64,000 nucleotides of DNA from Virgibacillus dokdonensis (GTDB taxonomy: Bacteria > Bacillota > Bacilli > Bacillales > Amphibacillaceae), in assembly GCF_900166595.1 (NCBI RefSeq), contig NZ_LT745763.1:2224660-2288659 (forward strand). The letters are read 5' to 3'. A program made the translations under genes and the position numbers. The notes below the pieces were generated by a model, which was not told the origin of the DNA, did not search any database, and was given only the letters and a program-made list of their open reading frames with translations. Shown in pieces: positions 1 to 9,679 of the stretch (positions within the stretch are counted from its first letter, which is position 1; the number at the start of each line of letters is the position of its first letter).

Positions 1-184
1 GTTTAGATTCTTCCTTTTCCTGCTTTTGCACTTTAAATTTTTTATCAAGCAGCGCTATTGTATTAGGGGAAATCGTCGACATATGGTTTGTCACATCGAT
101 ATCCTGTTCTTTAAGAAAAGCAACAACTGCTTTACTAGATAGATTATTTTGTTTTGCATATTCATATACACGCATTTTACTCAT
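1..184 (-). CDS. infB: Translation initiation factor IF-2, N-terminal fragment
   Basis: The first 61 codons of initiation factor IF-2, the GTPase that brings initiator tRNA to the 30S subunit; the rest runs off the left edge. The ATG at 184 follows a GGGGGTG ribosome binding site. The visible protein opens with MSKMRVYEYAKQ and continues through NNLSSKAVV, the small helical IF2 N domain, then becomes Lys/Glu rich as in Bacillus IF-2. It follows ylxQ by 16 bases as the last visible gene of the rimP-nusA-rnpM-ylxQ-infB operon. Identity rests on the N domain and the conserved gene order; the GTPase domain is not in the window. Confidence 0.93.
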   Translation of the reverse strand, partial: MSKMRVYEYAKQNNLSSKAVVAFLKEQDIDVTNHMSTISPNTIALLDKKFKVQKQEKEESK

Positions 185-200
185 ACGTTCACCCCCAAAA

Positions 201-503
201 TTATTCCCCGAGTAACGTGTTCATTTTTGCAGCAAATCCTGCGTCTAAAATAGCTATTGCTACTCTTTGGGTCTTTCCGATAGCATTCGATATTGTTTCT
301 CTGTCATCTACTATAACATATGGAATTTTATATGTTTTGCATTTGTCTGTTATTTTCTTTTTGGTTTGTGGACCAATATCATTCGCAAGTAAAACCAATA
401 CAGCACGTCTAGATCGAATATCTTTCAATATCGCATCTTCACCAAGCGAACATTTTCCAGCTCGAAAAGCAAGACCAAGTAAGTTTAAATAATTATTTTT
501 CAT
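201..503 (-). CDS. ylxQ: L7Ae-family RNA-binding protein YlxQ
   Basis: A 100-residue protein of the ribosomal L7Ae/L30e/S12e/Gadd45 fold. These proteins bind kink-turn RNA. YlxQ is the conserved companion of nusA-infB operons, and its cellular role is not firmly established. Visible family features are the N-terminal LLGLAFRAGK, VLLANDIGPQT in the middle and a small residue-rich C terminus (AIAILDAGFA). Length is typical. The start overlaps the end of rnpM by 11 bases, which suggests translational coupling. It should be cotranscribed with nusA and infB. Confidence 0.93.
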   Translation of the reverse strand: MKNNYLNLLGLAFRAGKCSLGEDAILKDIRSRRAVLVLLANDIGPQTKKKITDKCKTYKIPYVIVDDRETISNAIGKTQRVAIAILDAGFAAKMNTLLGE

Positions 504-774
504 TCGTTGTACCTGCTATTAGATTCCTTAATTCTTCATAGATAACTGAATCAATGGTTGCATTTAAATGTTTATTTAATACGTTTGTTTTTTCTGCTTG
601 GTCAATAACAGCAATGTCTTTACACAAATAGGCTCCCCGGCCATTTTTTTTGCCAGTGGTATCTACAAATACTTCTCCATCTTTATTTCGTACTACACGA
701 ATTAAATCTTGCTTTGGCATCATTTCATTGGTTACTACACATCTGCGAGTAGGGATTTTTCGTTTTTTCACCAT
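493..774 (-). CDS. rnpM: RNase P modulator RnpM (YlxR family)
   Basis: A small basic YlxR-family protein (DUF448). The B. subtilis homologue has been reported to bind RNase P RNA and modulate RNase P activity. Visible motifs are RRCVVTNEMMPK near residue 13 and TGKKNGRGAYLC near residue 43, the GRGAY signature of the family. I start it at the ATG at 774, eight bases after GGAGGG, and not at an upstream in-frame TTG at 780. It lies 14 bases after nusA and overlaps ylxQ, in the usual nusA-ylxR-ylxQ-infB order. The regulatory role is taken from the family. Confidence 0.92.
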   Translation of the reverse strand: MVKKRKIPTRRCVVTNEMMPKQDLIRVVRNKDGEVFVDTTGKKNGRGAYLCKDIAVIDQAEKTNVLNKHLNATIDSVIYEELRNLIAGTTNEK

Positions 775-788
775 TCCCAATACCCTCC

Positions 789-1886
789 TTATTCAAACAA
801 GCTTTCTTCATTGTCAGAATAGGTTTCTTCTACTTCATCCAATAACCCTTCTTCTCTTGCATCTGTCTCACTTTTTATATCAATTTTCCAACCAGTTAAC
901 TTAGCCGCAAGCCTTGCATTTTGGCCGCGCTTCCCTATGGCAAGAGATAGTTGGTAATCAGGAACAACAACAGTAGTTGACTTTTCTTCTTCATTAACTA
1001 ATACTGTTAGTACTTTTGAAGGGCTTAAGGCATTTGATACGTAGACAACAGGATCTTCAGACCATTGTACGATGTCAATTTTCTCACCCTTCAGTTCATT
1101 TACAATGGCTTGCACTCTCTGTCCCTTTTGACCGACACATGAGCCTACAGGATCAATTTCAGGATCAGGCGCATGAACAGATATTTTAGAACGGTCACCT
1201 GCTTCTCGGGCAACAGATTTTATTTCTACAATTCCGTCATATATTTCTGGTACTTCCATTTCAAATAACCGTTTTAGTAGTCCCGGATGAGACCTTGAAA
1301 TATATATTTGTGGACCTTTACTTGTATTTTCCACTTTTGTTACATACACTTTTATCCGGTCATGCACATGGTATTCCTCGGTAGGCATTTGTTCGGCTTC
1401 AGGAAGTTTTGCTTCTACTTTACCAAGGTGGACGTAAACATACCGGGGATCTTTTCTTTGAATAATTCCCGTCATTACGTCATCCTCTCGGTCAGAGTAC
1501 TCTGAAAAGATAACACCACGCTCGGCTTCTCTTACACGCTGTGTAACAACTTGTTTAGCAGCTTGTGCAGCAATACGACCAAAGTCTTTTGGTGTAACTT
1601 CCACTTCCACTACATCATCGAGTTCATAGTTCGGATTAATTTCCTTTGCTTCTTGAATAGGTATTTCTTGTTGTGGATCTTCAACTTCATCGACAATGGT
1701 TTTTCTAGAATACACAGCCATTTTCCCAGTATCTTCATTAAGCTCAACACGAACGTTTGTTGCGGATTTGAAATTCTTTTTATACGCTGAAATTAAAGCA
1801 GCTTCTAGGGCTTCCATGAGGATTTTTTTATCAATCCCTTTTTCTTTTGCTAAATAATCAATTGCATCGAACAATTGCGTGCTCAC
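789..1886 (-). CDS. nusA: Transcription termination/antitermination factor NusA
   Basis: A 365-residue RNA polymerase-binding elongation factor affecting pausing, termination and antitermination. In order it has the N-terminal polymerase-binding domain (about 1-130, with AALISAYKKNF), an S1 domain (about 135-200, ending YISRSHPGLLKRLFEMEVPEI) and two KH domains (about 230-345, with DPVGSCVGQKGQRV and LAIGKRGQNARLAAKLTGWKIDI), then an acidic tail. It lacks the extra C-terminal repeats of proteobacterial NusA, as is normal for Bacillus. The start is a GTG at 1886 behind GGGGGAG. It follows rimP by 14 bases. Confidence 0.97.
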   Translation of the reverse strand: MSTQLFDAIDYLAKEKGIDKKILMEALEAALISAYKKNFKSATNVRVELNEDTGKMAVYSRKTIVDEVEDPQQEIPIQEAKEINPNYELDDVVEVEVTPKDFGRIAAQAAKQVVTQRVREAERGVIFSEYSDREDDVMTGIIQRKDPRYVYVHLGKVEAKLPEAEQMPTEEYHVHDRIKVYVTKVENTSKGPQIYISRSHPGLLKRLFEMEVPEIYDGIVEIKSVAREAGDRSKISVHAPDPEIDPVGSCVGQKGQRVQAIVNELKGEKIDIVQWSEDPVVYVSNALSPSKVLTVLVNEEEKSTTVVVPDYQLSLAIGKRGQNARLAAKLTGWKIDIKSETDAREEGLLDEVEETYSDNEESLFE

Positions 1887-1900
1887 TTTTTTCTCCCCCT

Positions 1901-2374
1901 TTAAAACGATACAGCCAATCTAGCTTTGGCTATCTTCTCAAATGGAATCTCTACAGTTTGATTACGAGTTTTCAATTTATATGAAATAGTTACTACATCA
2001 TTCGCAAAGTCAACTAGTTTTCCTTCATATTCTTTTTCACCATTTATTGGTTCATATAACTTGACATAAATTTGTTTATTCATATTCTCTTCAAAATCTT
2101 TCTTTTTCTTTAAAGGGCGCTCAGCTCCTGGTGAAGAGACTTCTAAAAAATAGGCCTCTGCGATTGGATCTGTTTGATCCAATCGTTCGCTTAATTCCTC
2201 AGACACCTCTCCACACTCTGTAATGTCAACACCGCCTTCTTTATCAATATACACACGCAAAAACCAGTTTTTTCCTTCTTTCACATATTCTACATCGACT
2301 AATTCAAGATTTTTTTGTTTTAGGATCGGGAGAACTAATTCTTCCGTTGTTTGTATTACTTTTGAACTCAACAC
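1901..2374 (-). CDS. rimP: Ribosome maturation factor RimP
   Basis: A 157-residue protein needed for 30S subunit maturation. It shows the RimP N-terminal alpha/beta domain ([38 protein letters not shown]) and [16 protein letters not shown], followed by the SH3-like C-terminal domain. The start is GTG at 2374 or TTG at 2371; both are in frame behind AGGAGG, and the TTG gives better register with B. subtilis RimP (MSxKV). It is the first gene of the rimP-nusA-rnpM-ylxQ-infB operon and is preceded by a long non-coding region. Confidence 0.95.
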   Translation of the reverse strand: MLSSKVIQTTEELVLPILKQKNLELVDVEYVKEGKNWFLRVYIDKEGGVDITECGEVSEELSERLDQTDPIAEAYFLEVSSPGAERPLKKKKDFEENMNKQIYVKLYEPINGEKEYEGKLVDFANDVVTISYKLKTRNQTVEIPFEKIAKARLAVSF

Positions 2375-3028
2375 ATATCCTCCTTTTTGTGCTATTTTTT
2401 CACGATATAAGGTTACTTCGGATGAGCCGATCGTTATATCTACGTCCTAATCCAGGCGAATAGAATTCCATTAAAAACGTACGCTTCATACAAAATGCAA
2501 GTCAAATTATGATGTCTACAAACGCTATTTACTCAAGTTATTCCACTTTTTTGTAGTATAAGCCAAACGACGACGTTCTGTCGCCATAAGGACTTGCGAT
2601 AGCCAAGTTTTTCTAAAAAGATAAGAAAGTATAAAATTATTTGCTTCGGATAACGAAATAACCGAATAGCCACGTCTGGCTCCATCGCCAGCAACTAGAC
2701 GATTTCAAGAAATCGCCGTACGATAAGCCATCATCAGTCGTGACTAAGAGGAAGGTCGACTAAAAACGGGCGCCCCACGCTTTTGTTCCTTATAATACTA
2801 TTAGTATAAACCATATGTCGTGATTTCATTTACAAACAGCTAAATGCGTATAGAAGAAACACTGTAAACACGTTGTATCTCATAAAGTTACAAATGCTGT
2901 TTATTTATAAGTTTTTGGCTAACAGTAGCTTGATGTTTCCCTACTACAAACAACATGTGCCAATTTCAATACAAAACCCCTGCCGAGAGGTGTGGCAAGG
3001 GAGTTGAGGGCACAGGTTGAAGTATGAA
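2375..3028. other. Long intergenic region between polC and rimP
   Basis: About 650 bases without a credible gene. It holds one copy of the dispersed repeat (2551-2615). A block from about 2640 to 2800 is rich in short inverted repeats: the palindrome CGATTTCAAGAAATCG lies at 2700-2715 and a CTGGC...GCCAG hairpin near 2676-2691. The polC terminator is at the right end. The block resembles a composite non-coding repeat, but only one copy of the 2640-2800 part is in this window. The rimP promoter must lie in the left part; I could not identify it with confidence. Confidence 0.6.
2551..2615 (-). repeat. Dispersed intergenic repeat, copy 1
   Basis: Read on the minus strand it begins AGAAAAACTTGGCTATCGC, has TTATGGCGACAG in the middle and ends GGCTTATACTACAAA. 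Similar elements occur at 43869-43942, 57739-57803 and 59587-59645, always between genes. The ends (AGAAAAACTTG and CTTATACTA) are the best conserved parts and the middle varies. It has no coding capacity. Origin and function are unknown. Confidence 0.7.
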
Positions 3029-3056
3029 GAAAGAGTGGGTTGCTACCCACTCTTTC
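3029..3056 (-). terminator. polC terminator
   Basis: A perfect 12-bp inverted repeat (GAAAGAGTGGGT with ACCCACTCTTTC) around a 4-base loop, 60 bases after the polC stop. The minus-strand run after it (TTCATACTTC) is only moderately T-rich. It is well placed to end the polC transcript before the rimP operon. Confidence 0.75.
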
Positions 3057-3116
3057 AAAACGTTCGTATCGTTACTTACCAAAATTAGTATATCACAAGG
3101 AAAAATAGGTTGCAAG

Positions 3117-6100
3117 TTAGAACAAAGATAGCTGATTTTGTTCTGCCATTCCTTCTAAGCAGCCATGGTTATCCAAGTATTCCAATACAGTTTTAGAGAT
3201 TTTACTTCTTTCTCGTAAGTCTTCTTTTGACAAAAATTCTCCTTCTTCTCTTGCTTTTACAATGTTTATTGCAGCATTCGTTCCCAAACCGTCTACAGCA
3301 TTAAACGGTGGAATAAGAGAATCCCCAGCGACAATAAATTCTGTTGCACTAGATTTGTATAAATCCACTTTTTTAAAAGAATAACCTCGTTCACACATTT
3401 CTAGAGCAAGCTCTAAAACTGTAAGTAAACTTTTCTCTTTTGGAGAAGCTTCATTTCCTTTAACAGTAATGGTTTCCATTCGTTTTCTAATTGCATTAGA
3501 ACCTTTAATCATGGTATCGAGTTCAAAGTCATCTGCTCGAACAGTGAAGTATGCTGCATAAAAGAATATAGGATGATGTACTTTAAAATAAGCTATTCTT
3601 ACAGCCATTAATACATAAGCAGCAGCATGGGCTTTGGGGAACATGTATTTAATCTTTTTACATGATTCAATATACCAATCTGGGACATCATGCTTTTTCA
3701 TTTCTGTAATCCACTCATCCTTTAGCCCTTTCCCTTTACGAACAAACTCCATAATTTGGAAAGCTAAAGAGGCATCTAGCCCTTTATGCATAAGATAAAC
3801 CATAATATCGTCACGACAACCGATAACATCCGGTAGTTCACATATACCGTCATTAATTAATTCCTGTGCATTACCTAACCAAACGTCCGTACCGTGTGAC
3901 AATCCTGAGATAATAACAAGTTCTGCAAACGTGTTTGGTTTTGTATCTTCCAACATTTGACGAACAAACTTCGTCCCAAATTCTGGCACACCTAATGTAC
4001 CAGTTTTACAGTTAATTTGTTCAGGCGTTACTCCAAGCGCTTCGGGGCCAGAAAAAATAGTCATTACATCTGGATCGTCGGTAGGAATGGTTTTAGGGTC
4101 AATCCCACTTAAATCTTGTAGCATACGAATAACCGTTGGATCATCATGTCCAAGTATATCCAATTTCAATAAATTATCATGAATGGAATGGAAATCAAAA
4201 TGCGTCGTCCTCCATTCACTACTTCTGTCATCAGCCGGATACTGAATAGGAGTGAAATCAAAAATTTCTTTGTCGTCAGGAACAACAATAATACCTCCTG
4301 GATGCTGACCTGTAGTTCGCTTCACCCCAGTACATCCTTTTACTAGTCGATCAACTTCTGCATTTTTATAAACGAGTTGTTTATCAGAAGCATACCCTTT
4401 CACATAGCCATAGGCTGTCTTCTCAGCAATAGTACCAATTGTTCCAGCACGATATACATTGTCGATCCCAAACAATTCTTTCGTATAGTTATGCGCCCTT
4501 GGTTGATAAGAACCTGAGAAGTTCAAATCAATATCTGGTACTTTATCACCTTTAAAGCCTAAAAATGTTTCAAATGGGATATCTTGACCATCTTTTGTTA
4601 AGCTTGTCCCACATGTTGGACAATGCTTATCTGGTAAATCAAATCCACTTCCAACTGAACCATCCGTAATAAACTCATGATAATGGCAAGACAAACATAC
4701 ATAATGTGGTGGTAAAGGATTTACTTCTGTAATTTCTGTCATCGTTGCAACAAAGGATGAACCTACTGAACCACGAGAACCTACTAAATAACCATCGTCT
4801 AGTGATTTTTTAACTAGTTTTTGTGAAATGAGATAAATAACACTAAACCCATGACCAATAATACTTTTTAATTCTTTCTCTAAACGTTCTGTGACAATCT
4901 TTGGAATCGGCTCACCATAAATTTTCTTTGCCCTTGTATAACAAAGGTCACGTATTTCTTGATCCGCCCCTTCTATCGTCGGTGTGAACAAGCCGTCTTT
5001 TACTGGTGCGATTTCTTCAATTTCATCTGCAATGGCTTGTGTATTCGTAACGACAATTTCCGTTGCTTTCTTTTCACCTAAAAAGTAGAAGGATTCTAAC
5101 ATTTCATTCGTCGTTCGAAATGGGGTTTGTGATAATGTGACTCGGTTTAATGGATTTCCTGCTTGGGAAGCAATGAGAATCTGTCTGTAAATCTGATCCT
5201 GCTCGTCTAAATAATGGACATTTCCCGTCGCAACAACCTTTTTGTCCACACGTTCACCTAACTGGACAATTTTTTTTATGATATCCAATAGTTGTGCTTC
5301 ATTTTGCACTAAATCTTTTTCAATTAAATGCATGTAATTTGCAGGTGGTTGCACTTCTATATAATCATAAAATTGAGCTACTTTTTCTGCCTCTTCTGCT
5401 GATTTTTGCATCATCGTCTCAAAAACTTCTCCTTGATCACAAGCAGAGCCTATTAAAATGCCTTGACGGTATTTCTGTAATAAGGAACGTGGCAATCTTG
5501 GAACACGATAAAAATAATCAATATGGGCATGAGAAACAAGTTTATATAAGTTCTTTAATCCTTCTTCTGTCTGCGCAATTAACGTACAATGAAAAGGTCT
5601 TGAACGTTGATATGCATTACCTTCTCCCATATGTTTATTCAGCTGGTTATGGTTGATTATGTCTTTCTCTAATAGAGCTTGAACGAGTTTCCATAATAAA
5701 TAGCCGGTTGCTTCCGCGTCATAAATCGCCCTGTGATGCTGCGTTAATTCAATATCCAGAAATTTACACAATGTATTCAATCGGTGATTTTTTAAATGTG
5801 GGAATAAAAATCTTGCTAATTCCAACGTATCAATAACAGCATTTGTAGCTTTTGGAAAATCAATTTTCTTAAAACCTTGATTTAAAAATCCCATATCAAA
5901 ACTCGCATTATGGGCTACTAAAATATCATCTGCCATCCACTTGCGAAAATCTGCTAATACTTCGTCAACTTCTGGTGCATGCTCTACCATTTCATCCGTA
6001 ATACCTGTAAGATCAATGGTTGTCTGCGATAAAGGATGGTGAGGATTTGCAAAAGATTCAAACCGATCCACAATTTCTCCTTGATGAATTTTCACAGCAG

Positions 6101-7403
6101 CTAATTCAATAATGGTGTCGTATACAGCTGATAAGCCTGTAGTCTCCACATCAAATACAACGTATGTAGCTGTAGCTAAATCTACATCTTGTTCATTATA
6201 AGCAATAGGAACACCGTCATCGACTAAATTCGCCTCTACACCATAAAGCACTTTTATACCATGCTTTTTTCCTGCGTTATAGGCATCAGGAAAACCTTGT
6301 ACGCCTGCATGATCAGTAATAGCAATAGCTTTATGTCCCCATTTTGCTGCTTGAGCAACTAAATTTGCTGGTGAGACTACTGCATCCATTTGACTCATTG
6401 TCGTATGGGCATGTAATTCAACCCTTTTATCTTCATCCGGTGCCGCATCTTTCCTAGGCTCTACTTTTATTTCGTGTATGTCATTAGCCATCATTGCCAG
6501 TTCATTTGTATACATATCTGTTTGAATACTTCCCCGAGCTTTAATCCACATACCCTCTTTTACTGACTGAAATTTTTCAGCGTCTTCATCGCCTTTTGAA
6601 AACATTTTAATTTGTAATGAATCCGTATAATCCGTTGCTTTAATGATAAGCAAACTGCGACCGGAACGCAGTTTACGAATATCTACAGCGAAAATATAAC
6701 CTTGAACCGTTATTCGACGCTCTTCTTCTAAAATTTCTTCCATATGAACAGGATCATCTTGAATCTTATAACCGAGCATCACAGGTTTATTTTCAGGCTG
6801 CAGTTTTGCGTGATCACGTTTGGTTTTCTCTTGCACGGTACGTTGAACAAGTTGCTGATCTTCTGCAGCTTTTTGTTCTTTAAACTGCTGAATAGCTTCT
6901 AATTTAGCTTTCACTTCTATTTGCAACTGAAAAACCGGTAAACCTGATTGCAAACAGAAAGATTTAAATGGCTCCTCGAGTCTTTTTTTCACAGCTTTGC
7001 TTTCTGCTTCATTTCTGGCGGTTAACATAATATTATTACCGTTAACTTTCGGTGTTTGTGATTGCACCATATCTTTATAGGCAGGTGACAATTGTGAAAG
7101 AGACTGAATAAAATTTCGCCAATATTTTAACGTCATTTGCTCATCGCAAGCTTTATTTGCCGTCTCAATGGTTAATTCGATCGTAGCAATTTGCGCAAAA
7201 CTTGTTTGTAGTCGGTGTTTAAATACTTGATATACTTCGCAAGGCAATATTTGATTCGTATAAATATGAAAATGCCACGTCTTCGATTGCTTAAAAATTT
7301 CTAGCTTTTTTAAATAACTATCAGCAAAATAAGGCAATTGTTCTTCGGAAATTTCCAGTTGCTTTAACAGTACATCCATTTTCTTCTTTTTCGATATATC
7401 CAT
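3117..7403 (-). CDS. polC: DNA polymerase III PolC, replicative alpha subunit
   Basis: A 1428-residue Gram-positive replicative DNA polymerase, close to the 1437 residues of B. subtilis PolC. Domain order is: N-terminal domains, an OB fold (about 225-310), the first part of the PHP domain ([18 protein letters not shown] near 328), the inserted 3'-5' exonuclease (FDVETTGL near 420, with [10 protein letters not shown] and [11 protein letters not shown]), the rest of PHP, a zinc motif (CLSCHYHEF...CPTCG) and the polymerase palm with the catalytic PDIDLNFSG. It ends in NQLSLF, the clamp-binding QLSLF motif. ATG start with a CCTCC-complementary site upstream. In B. subtilis proS lies between rseP and polC; here polC follows rseP directly. 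Confidence 0.98.
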   Translation of the reverse strand: MDISKKKKMDVLLKQLEISEEQLPYFADSYLKKLEIFKQSKTWHFHIYTNQILPCEVYQVFKHRLQTSFAQIATIELTIETANKACDEQMTLKYWRNFIQSLSQLSPAYKDMVQSQTPKVNGNNIMLTARNEAESKAVKKRLEEPFKSFCLQSGLPVFQLQIEVKAKLEAIQQFKEQKAAEDQQLVQRTVQEKTKRDHAKLQPENKPVMLGYKIQDDPVHMEEILEEERRITVQGYIFAVDIRKLRSGRSLLIIKATDYTDSLQIKMFSKGDEDAEKFQSVKEGMWIKARGSIQTDMYTNELAMMANDIHEIKVEPRKDAAPDEDKRVELHAHTTMSQMDAVVSPANLVAQAAKWGHKAIAITDHAGVQGFPDAYNAGKKHGIKVLYGVEANLVDDGVPIAYNEQDVDLATATYVVFDVETTGLSAVYDTIIELAAVKIHQGEIVDRFESFANPHHPLSQTTIDLTGITDEMVEHAPEVDEVLADFRKWMADDILVAHNASFDMGFLNQGFKKIDFPKATNAVIDTLELARFLFPHLKNHRLNTLCKFLDIELTQHHRAIYDAEATGYLLWKLVQALLEKDIINHNQLNKHMGEGNAYQRSRPFHCTLIAQTEEGLKNLYKLVSHAHIDYFYRVPRLPRSLLQKYRQGILIGSACDQGEVFETMMQKSAEEAEKVAQFYDYIEVQPPANYMHLIEKDLVQNEAQLLDIIKKIVQLGERVDKKVVATGNVHYLDEQDQIYRQILIASQAGNPLNRVTLSQTPFRTTNEMLESFYFLGEKKATEIVVTNTQAIADEIEEIAPVKDGLFTPTIEGADQEIRDLCYTRAKKIYGEPIPKIVTERLEKELKSIIGHGFSVIYLISQKLVKKSLDDGYLVGSRGSVGSSFVATMTEITEVNPLPPHYVCLSCHYHEFITDGSVGSGFDLPDKHCPTCGTSLTKDGQDIPFETFLGFKGDKVPDIDLNFSGSYQPRAHNYTKELFGIDNVYRAGTIGTIAEKTAYGYVKGYASDKQLVYKNAEVDRLVKGCTGVKRTTGQHPGGIIVVPDDKEIFDFTPIQYPADDRSSEWRTTHFDFHSIHDNLLKLDILGHDDPTVIRMLQDLSGIDPKTIPTDDPDVMTIFSGPEALGVTPEQINCKTGTLGVPEFGTKFVRQMLEDTKPNTFAELVIISGLSHGTDVWLGNAQELINDGICELPDVIGCRDDIMVYLMHKGLDASLAFQIMEFVRKGKGLKDEWITEMKKHDVPDWYIESCKKIKYMFPKAHAAAYVLMAVRIAYFKVHHPIFFYAAYFTVRADDFELDTMIKGSNAIRKRMETITVKGNEASPKEKSLLTVLELALEMCERGYSFKKVDLYKSSATEFIVAGDSLIPPFNAVDGLGTNAAINIVKAREEGEFLSKEDLRERSKISKTVLEYLDNHGCLEGMAEQNQLSLF

Positions 7404-7437
7404 TGCTATCCTCCTGTCCCATTTCTAAATAGAAAGC

Positions 7438-7476
7438 TGTAAAACCCCTGTCACTCTTATGGACAAGGGTTTTTGT
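7438..7476 (-). terminator. rseP terminator
   Basis: On the minus strand an inverted repeat (AAAACCCTTGTC with GACAGGGGTTTT) lies between the rseP stop and the polC start, followed by a short T run. It would separate the rseP and polC transcripts. Confidence 0.7.
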
Positions 7477-7494
7477 AAATACATCTCTTTCCAA

Positions 7495-8757
7495 TTAAAG
7501 AAATAAACGTTGAATATCGTTCCATGTCACAACAATCATGAGTAACATGAGCAGTGCGAAACCTATAAAGTGGAACAAACCTTCTTTTTCTGGAGAAACC
7601 GGTTTTCCACGTATCGCTTCAATCCCAACAAACAACAATCTTCCTCCATCCAATGCTGGAAGTGGGACAAGATTGACAATCCCCAAGTTAATACTTAACA
7701 TGGCCGTCCATAACAGGAAGTTTGTAAAACCAGTTTGTACAATTTGGTCTGTGGCATCATATATTCCGACTGGTCCTGATAAAGCATCAATGGACAATTG
7801 TCCCGTAATTAACATCCCTAAGTTTGTTAAAATGAGCTTCGATGTTTCATACGTCTGTGAAATGCCATATGGAATAGTACCTAAAATTGATTTTTCAAAC
7901 GCTTGATATACACCAATTTGGCCAAATGATTCTTCCCCTTCAACACCTTCTGCTTCATTTGGAACTACCGTTAAAGCAATTTCTTCTCCATCGCGCAACA
8001 CGGTCACATTGAGCTCTTCACTCGGGCTACTTCTTACGATCGTGTGAAATTCTTCCCAGGTAGAAATAGAGTCTTTCTCAATTTGGATTATTTCATCCCC
8101 CTCTTTTATACCTGCTTCAGCTGCCGGGCTATCAGCTATAACTTCTCCCATTTGTGCTTCTTCTACAGGCACACCTTGGATAATCCCAAGGATTAAGAAG
8201 ATAAAAATAGCCAACACAAAGTTCATCATTGGCCCTGCAAATAATTGCATGGCTCGCTGTGTTACTGTTTTGGAAGCGAACTGCCTATCATAAGGAGCAA
8301 TTTGTGTTTCTCTTTCGTCCATAACGAAGAAAGCTTTCGGGTCAACATCAAAAACAAGTTTTTCCTCTTCACCGACTTCATATCCTTTTATTTGCAATGC
8401 ATGATCTAAATCCGCTTCTTCAATTTCAATAATACGGGCATTTGGATGTTTGGTTTTGTGATTTACAATAATTTTATTTACTTTTCCAAACTCATTAAAT
8501 TCTAACCCTACATGATGACCAGGTTTTAAATCAATGATCTCTGGGTCTTCTCCGGCAACTCGCACGTAGCCACCAATTGGAAGGAGCCGGATGGTATAAA
8601 CAGTTTCGTTCCTTGTAAATGCAAACACTTTTGGGCCAAAACCAATGGCAAACTCACGCGCTAACATGCCAGCTCGTTTAGCAAAAATTAAATGCCCCCA
8701 TTCATGAATGAATACAAGGAGACCAAACATTAGAATAAACGCAATGACTGTATTCAA
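7495..8757 (-). CDS. rseP: Site-2 intramembrane zinc metalloprotease RseP/RasP
   Basis: A 420-residue membrane protease that cleaves substrates inside the membrane; B. subtilis RasP acts on anti-sigma factors RsiW and RsiV and on FtsL. The zinc-binding HExxH is in the first membrane segment (VFIHEWGHL, near residue 18). A PDZ domain covers about 200-275 (SPAAEAGIKEGDEI), and the third zinc ligand lies in the C-terminal LPALDGGRLL motif. TTG start at 8757 behind GAAGGTG. It follows cdsA with only a 108-base gap, whereas dxr normally lies there, and proS is missing downstream. Confidence 0.96.
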   Translation of the reverse strand: MNTVIAFILMFGLLVFIHEWGHLIFAKRAGMLAREFAIGFGPKVFAFTRNETVYTIRLLPIGGYVRVAGEDPEIIDLKPGHHVGLEFNEFGKVNKIIVNHKTKHPNARIIEIEEADLDHALQIKGYEVGEEEKLVFDVDPKAFFVMDERETQIAPYDRQFASKTVTQRAMQLFAGPMMNFVLAIFIFLILGIIQGVPVEEAQMGEVIADSPAAEAGIKEGDEIIQIEKDSISTWEEFHTIVRSSPSEELNVTVLRDGEEIALTVVPNEAEGVEGEESFGQIGVYQAFEKSILGTIPYGISQTYETSKLILTNLGMLITGQLSIDALSGPVGIYDATDQIVQTGFTNFLLWTAMLSINLGIVNLVPLPALDGGRLLFVGIEAIRGKPVSPEKEGLFHFIGFALLMLLMIVVTWNDIQRLFL

Positions 8758-8865
8758 ATAAAAGCACCTTCCTTTAAAAGTATCGGTTAATCATTCAATG
8801 CATCATTGATAAGTAAAATTGGTTTCAATGAATGGATGTAATCCTTATCTTTCCTATGAAGTCTA

Positions 8866-9666
8866 TTAATTAAAAAAACCAACAAGATGTAATATTGGTA
8901 AAACAAATAATAAGCTGTCAAAGCGATCTAGAATACCGCCATGACCTGGAAGTACATTTCCTGAATCTTTCACCCCAAAGTGACGTTTGAACGCAGATTC
9001 AACCAAATCGCCAATTTGTCCAAATACAGATGCAATAATTGCTACCCCAATCATGCCAACTAAGCTATCTCCAATAGGATGAACAATTTGAAAGATAATA
9101 CTTACAATAATCGCTAACAAAATACCGCCTAAAGCACCTTCTATTGTCTTATTTGGGCTGATTTTAGGCCATAGTTTATGCTTCCCAAAAGCTCGCCCTA
9201 CAAAATAGGCTCCTGTATCTGTGGACCAAATAAGAAGAAATATGTAGAGGATCGTTGCTAATCCGCCTCCACCTTCTCCCCCCCTAGCTAAAAGCAAATA
9301 ATAGAACCCCATCCCGACATAAATCGCTGAAATAAGAACAACGCCCGCATGGTCAAAGGTAAATTTATTTTTAACTAATACAGTATAGGACAATAGTAAC
9401 AGGACAATAAGCATTAAAATTTCTGATTTCGTCAGCCACATAAACGGGATAGCATCCATATGTTCTGCCTGCAAAAGTACCCATAACAGCCCAATACCTA
9501 AAATGGAGGGGATGGAGTATTTAGCTATATTCCCCATCCTTAATAATTCTAAAAAACCAATTGTTGCCATTGCATACACTAAAATCTCAAATGGAAGGCC
9601 ACCAATGATAACAAAGGGAACAAATATGATTAATGCAATGATGGCTGTAATAATCCGTTGCTTCAT
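8866..9666 (-). CDS. cdsA: Phosphatidate cytidylyltransferase
   Basis: A 266-residue integral membrane enzyme that makes CDP-diacylglycerol from phosphatidic acid and CTP, the branch point to phosphatidylglycerol, cardiolipin and phosphatidylethanolamine. It has about eight hydrophobic segments. The C-terminal CDP-alcohol signature is intact: KISPNKTIEGALGG, then GQIGDLVESAFKRHFGVKD, then LPGHGGILDRFDSLL. ATG start. It follows uppS by 13 bases and is probably cotranscribed with it. Confidence 0.97.
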   Translation of the reverse strand: MKQRIITAIIALIIFVPFVIIGGLPFEILVYAMATIGFLELLRMGNIAKYSIPSILGIGLLWVLLQAEHMDAIPFMWLTKSEILMLIVLLLLSYTVLVKNKFTFDHAGVVLISAIYVGMGFYYLLLARGGEGGGGLATILYIFLLIWSTDTGAYFVGRAFGKHKLWPKISPNKTIEGALGGILLAIIVSIIFQIVHPIGDSLVGMIGVAIIASVFGQIGDLVESAFKRHFGVKDSGNVLPGHGGILDRFDSLLFVLPILHLVGFFN

Positions 9667-9679
9667 ATACTACCTCACC

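Noticed and set aside
154..492. 112-codon plus-strand ORF opposite ylxQ
   Set aside because: Antisense shadow of infB/ylxQ, which have clear family motifs and gene order.
5294..5656. 120-codon plus-strand ORF
   Set aside because: It lies wholly inside polC on the other strand and has no recognisable features; shadow of the real gene.
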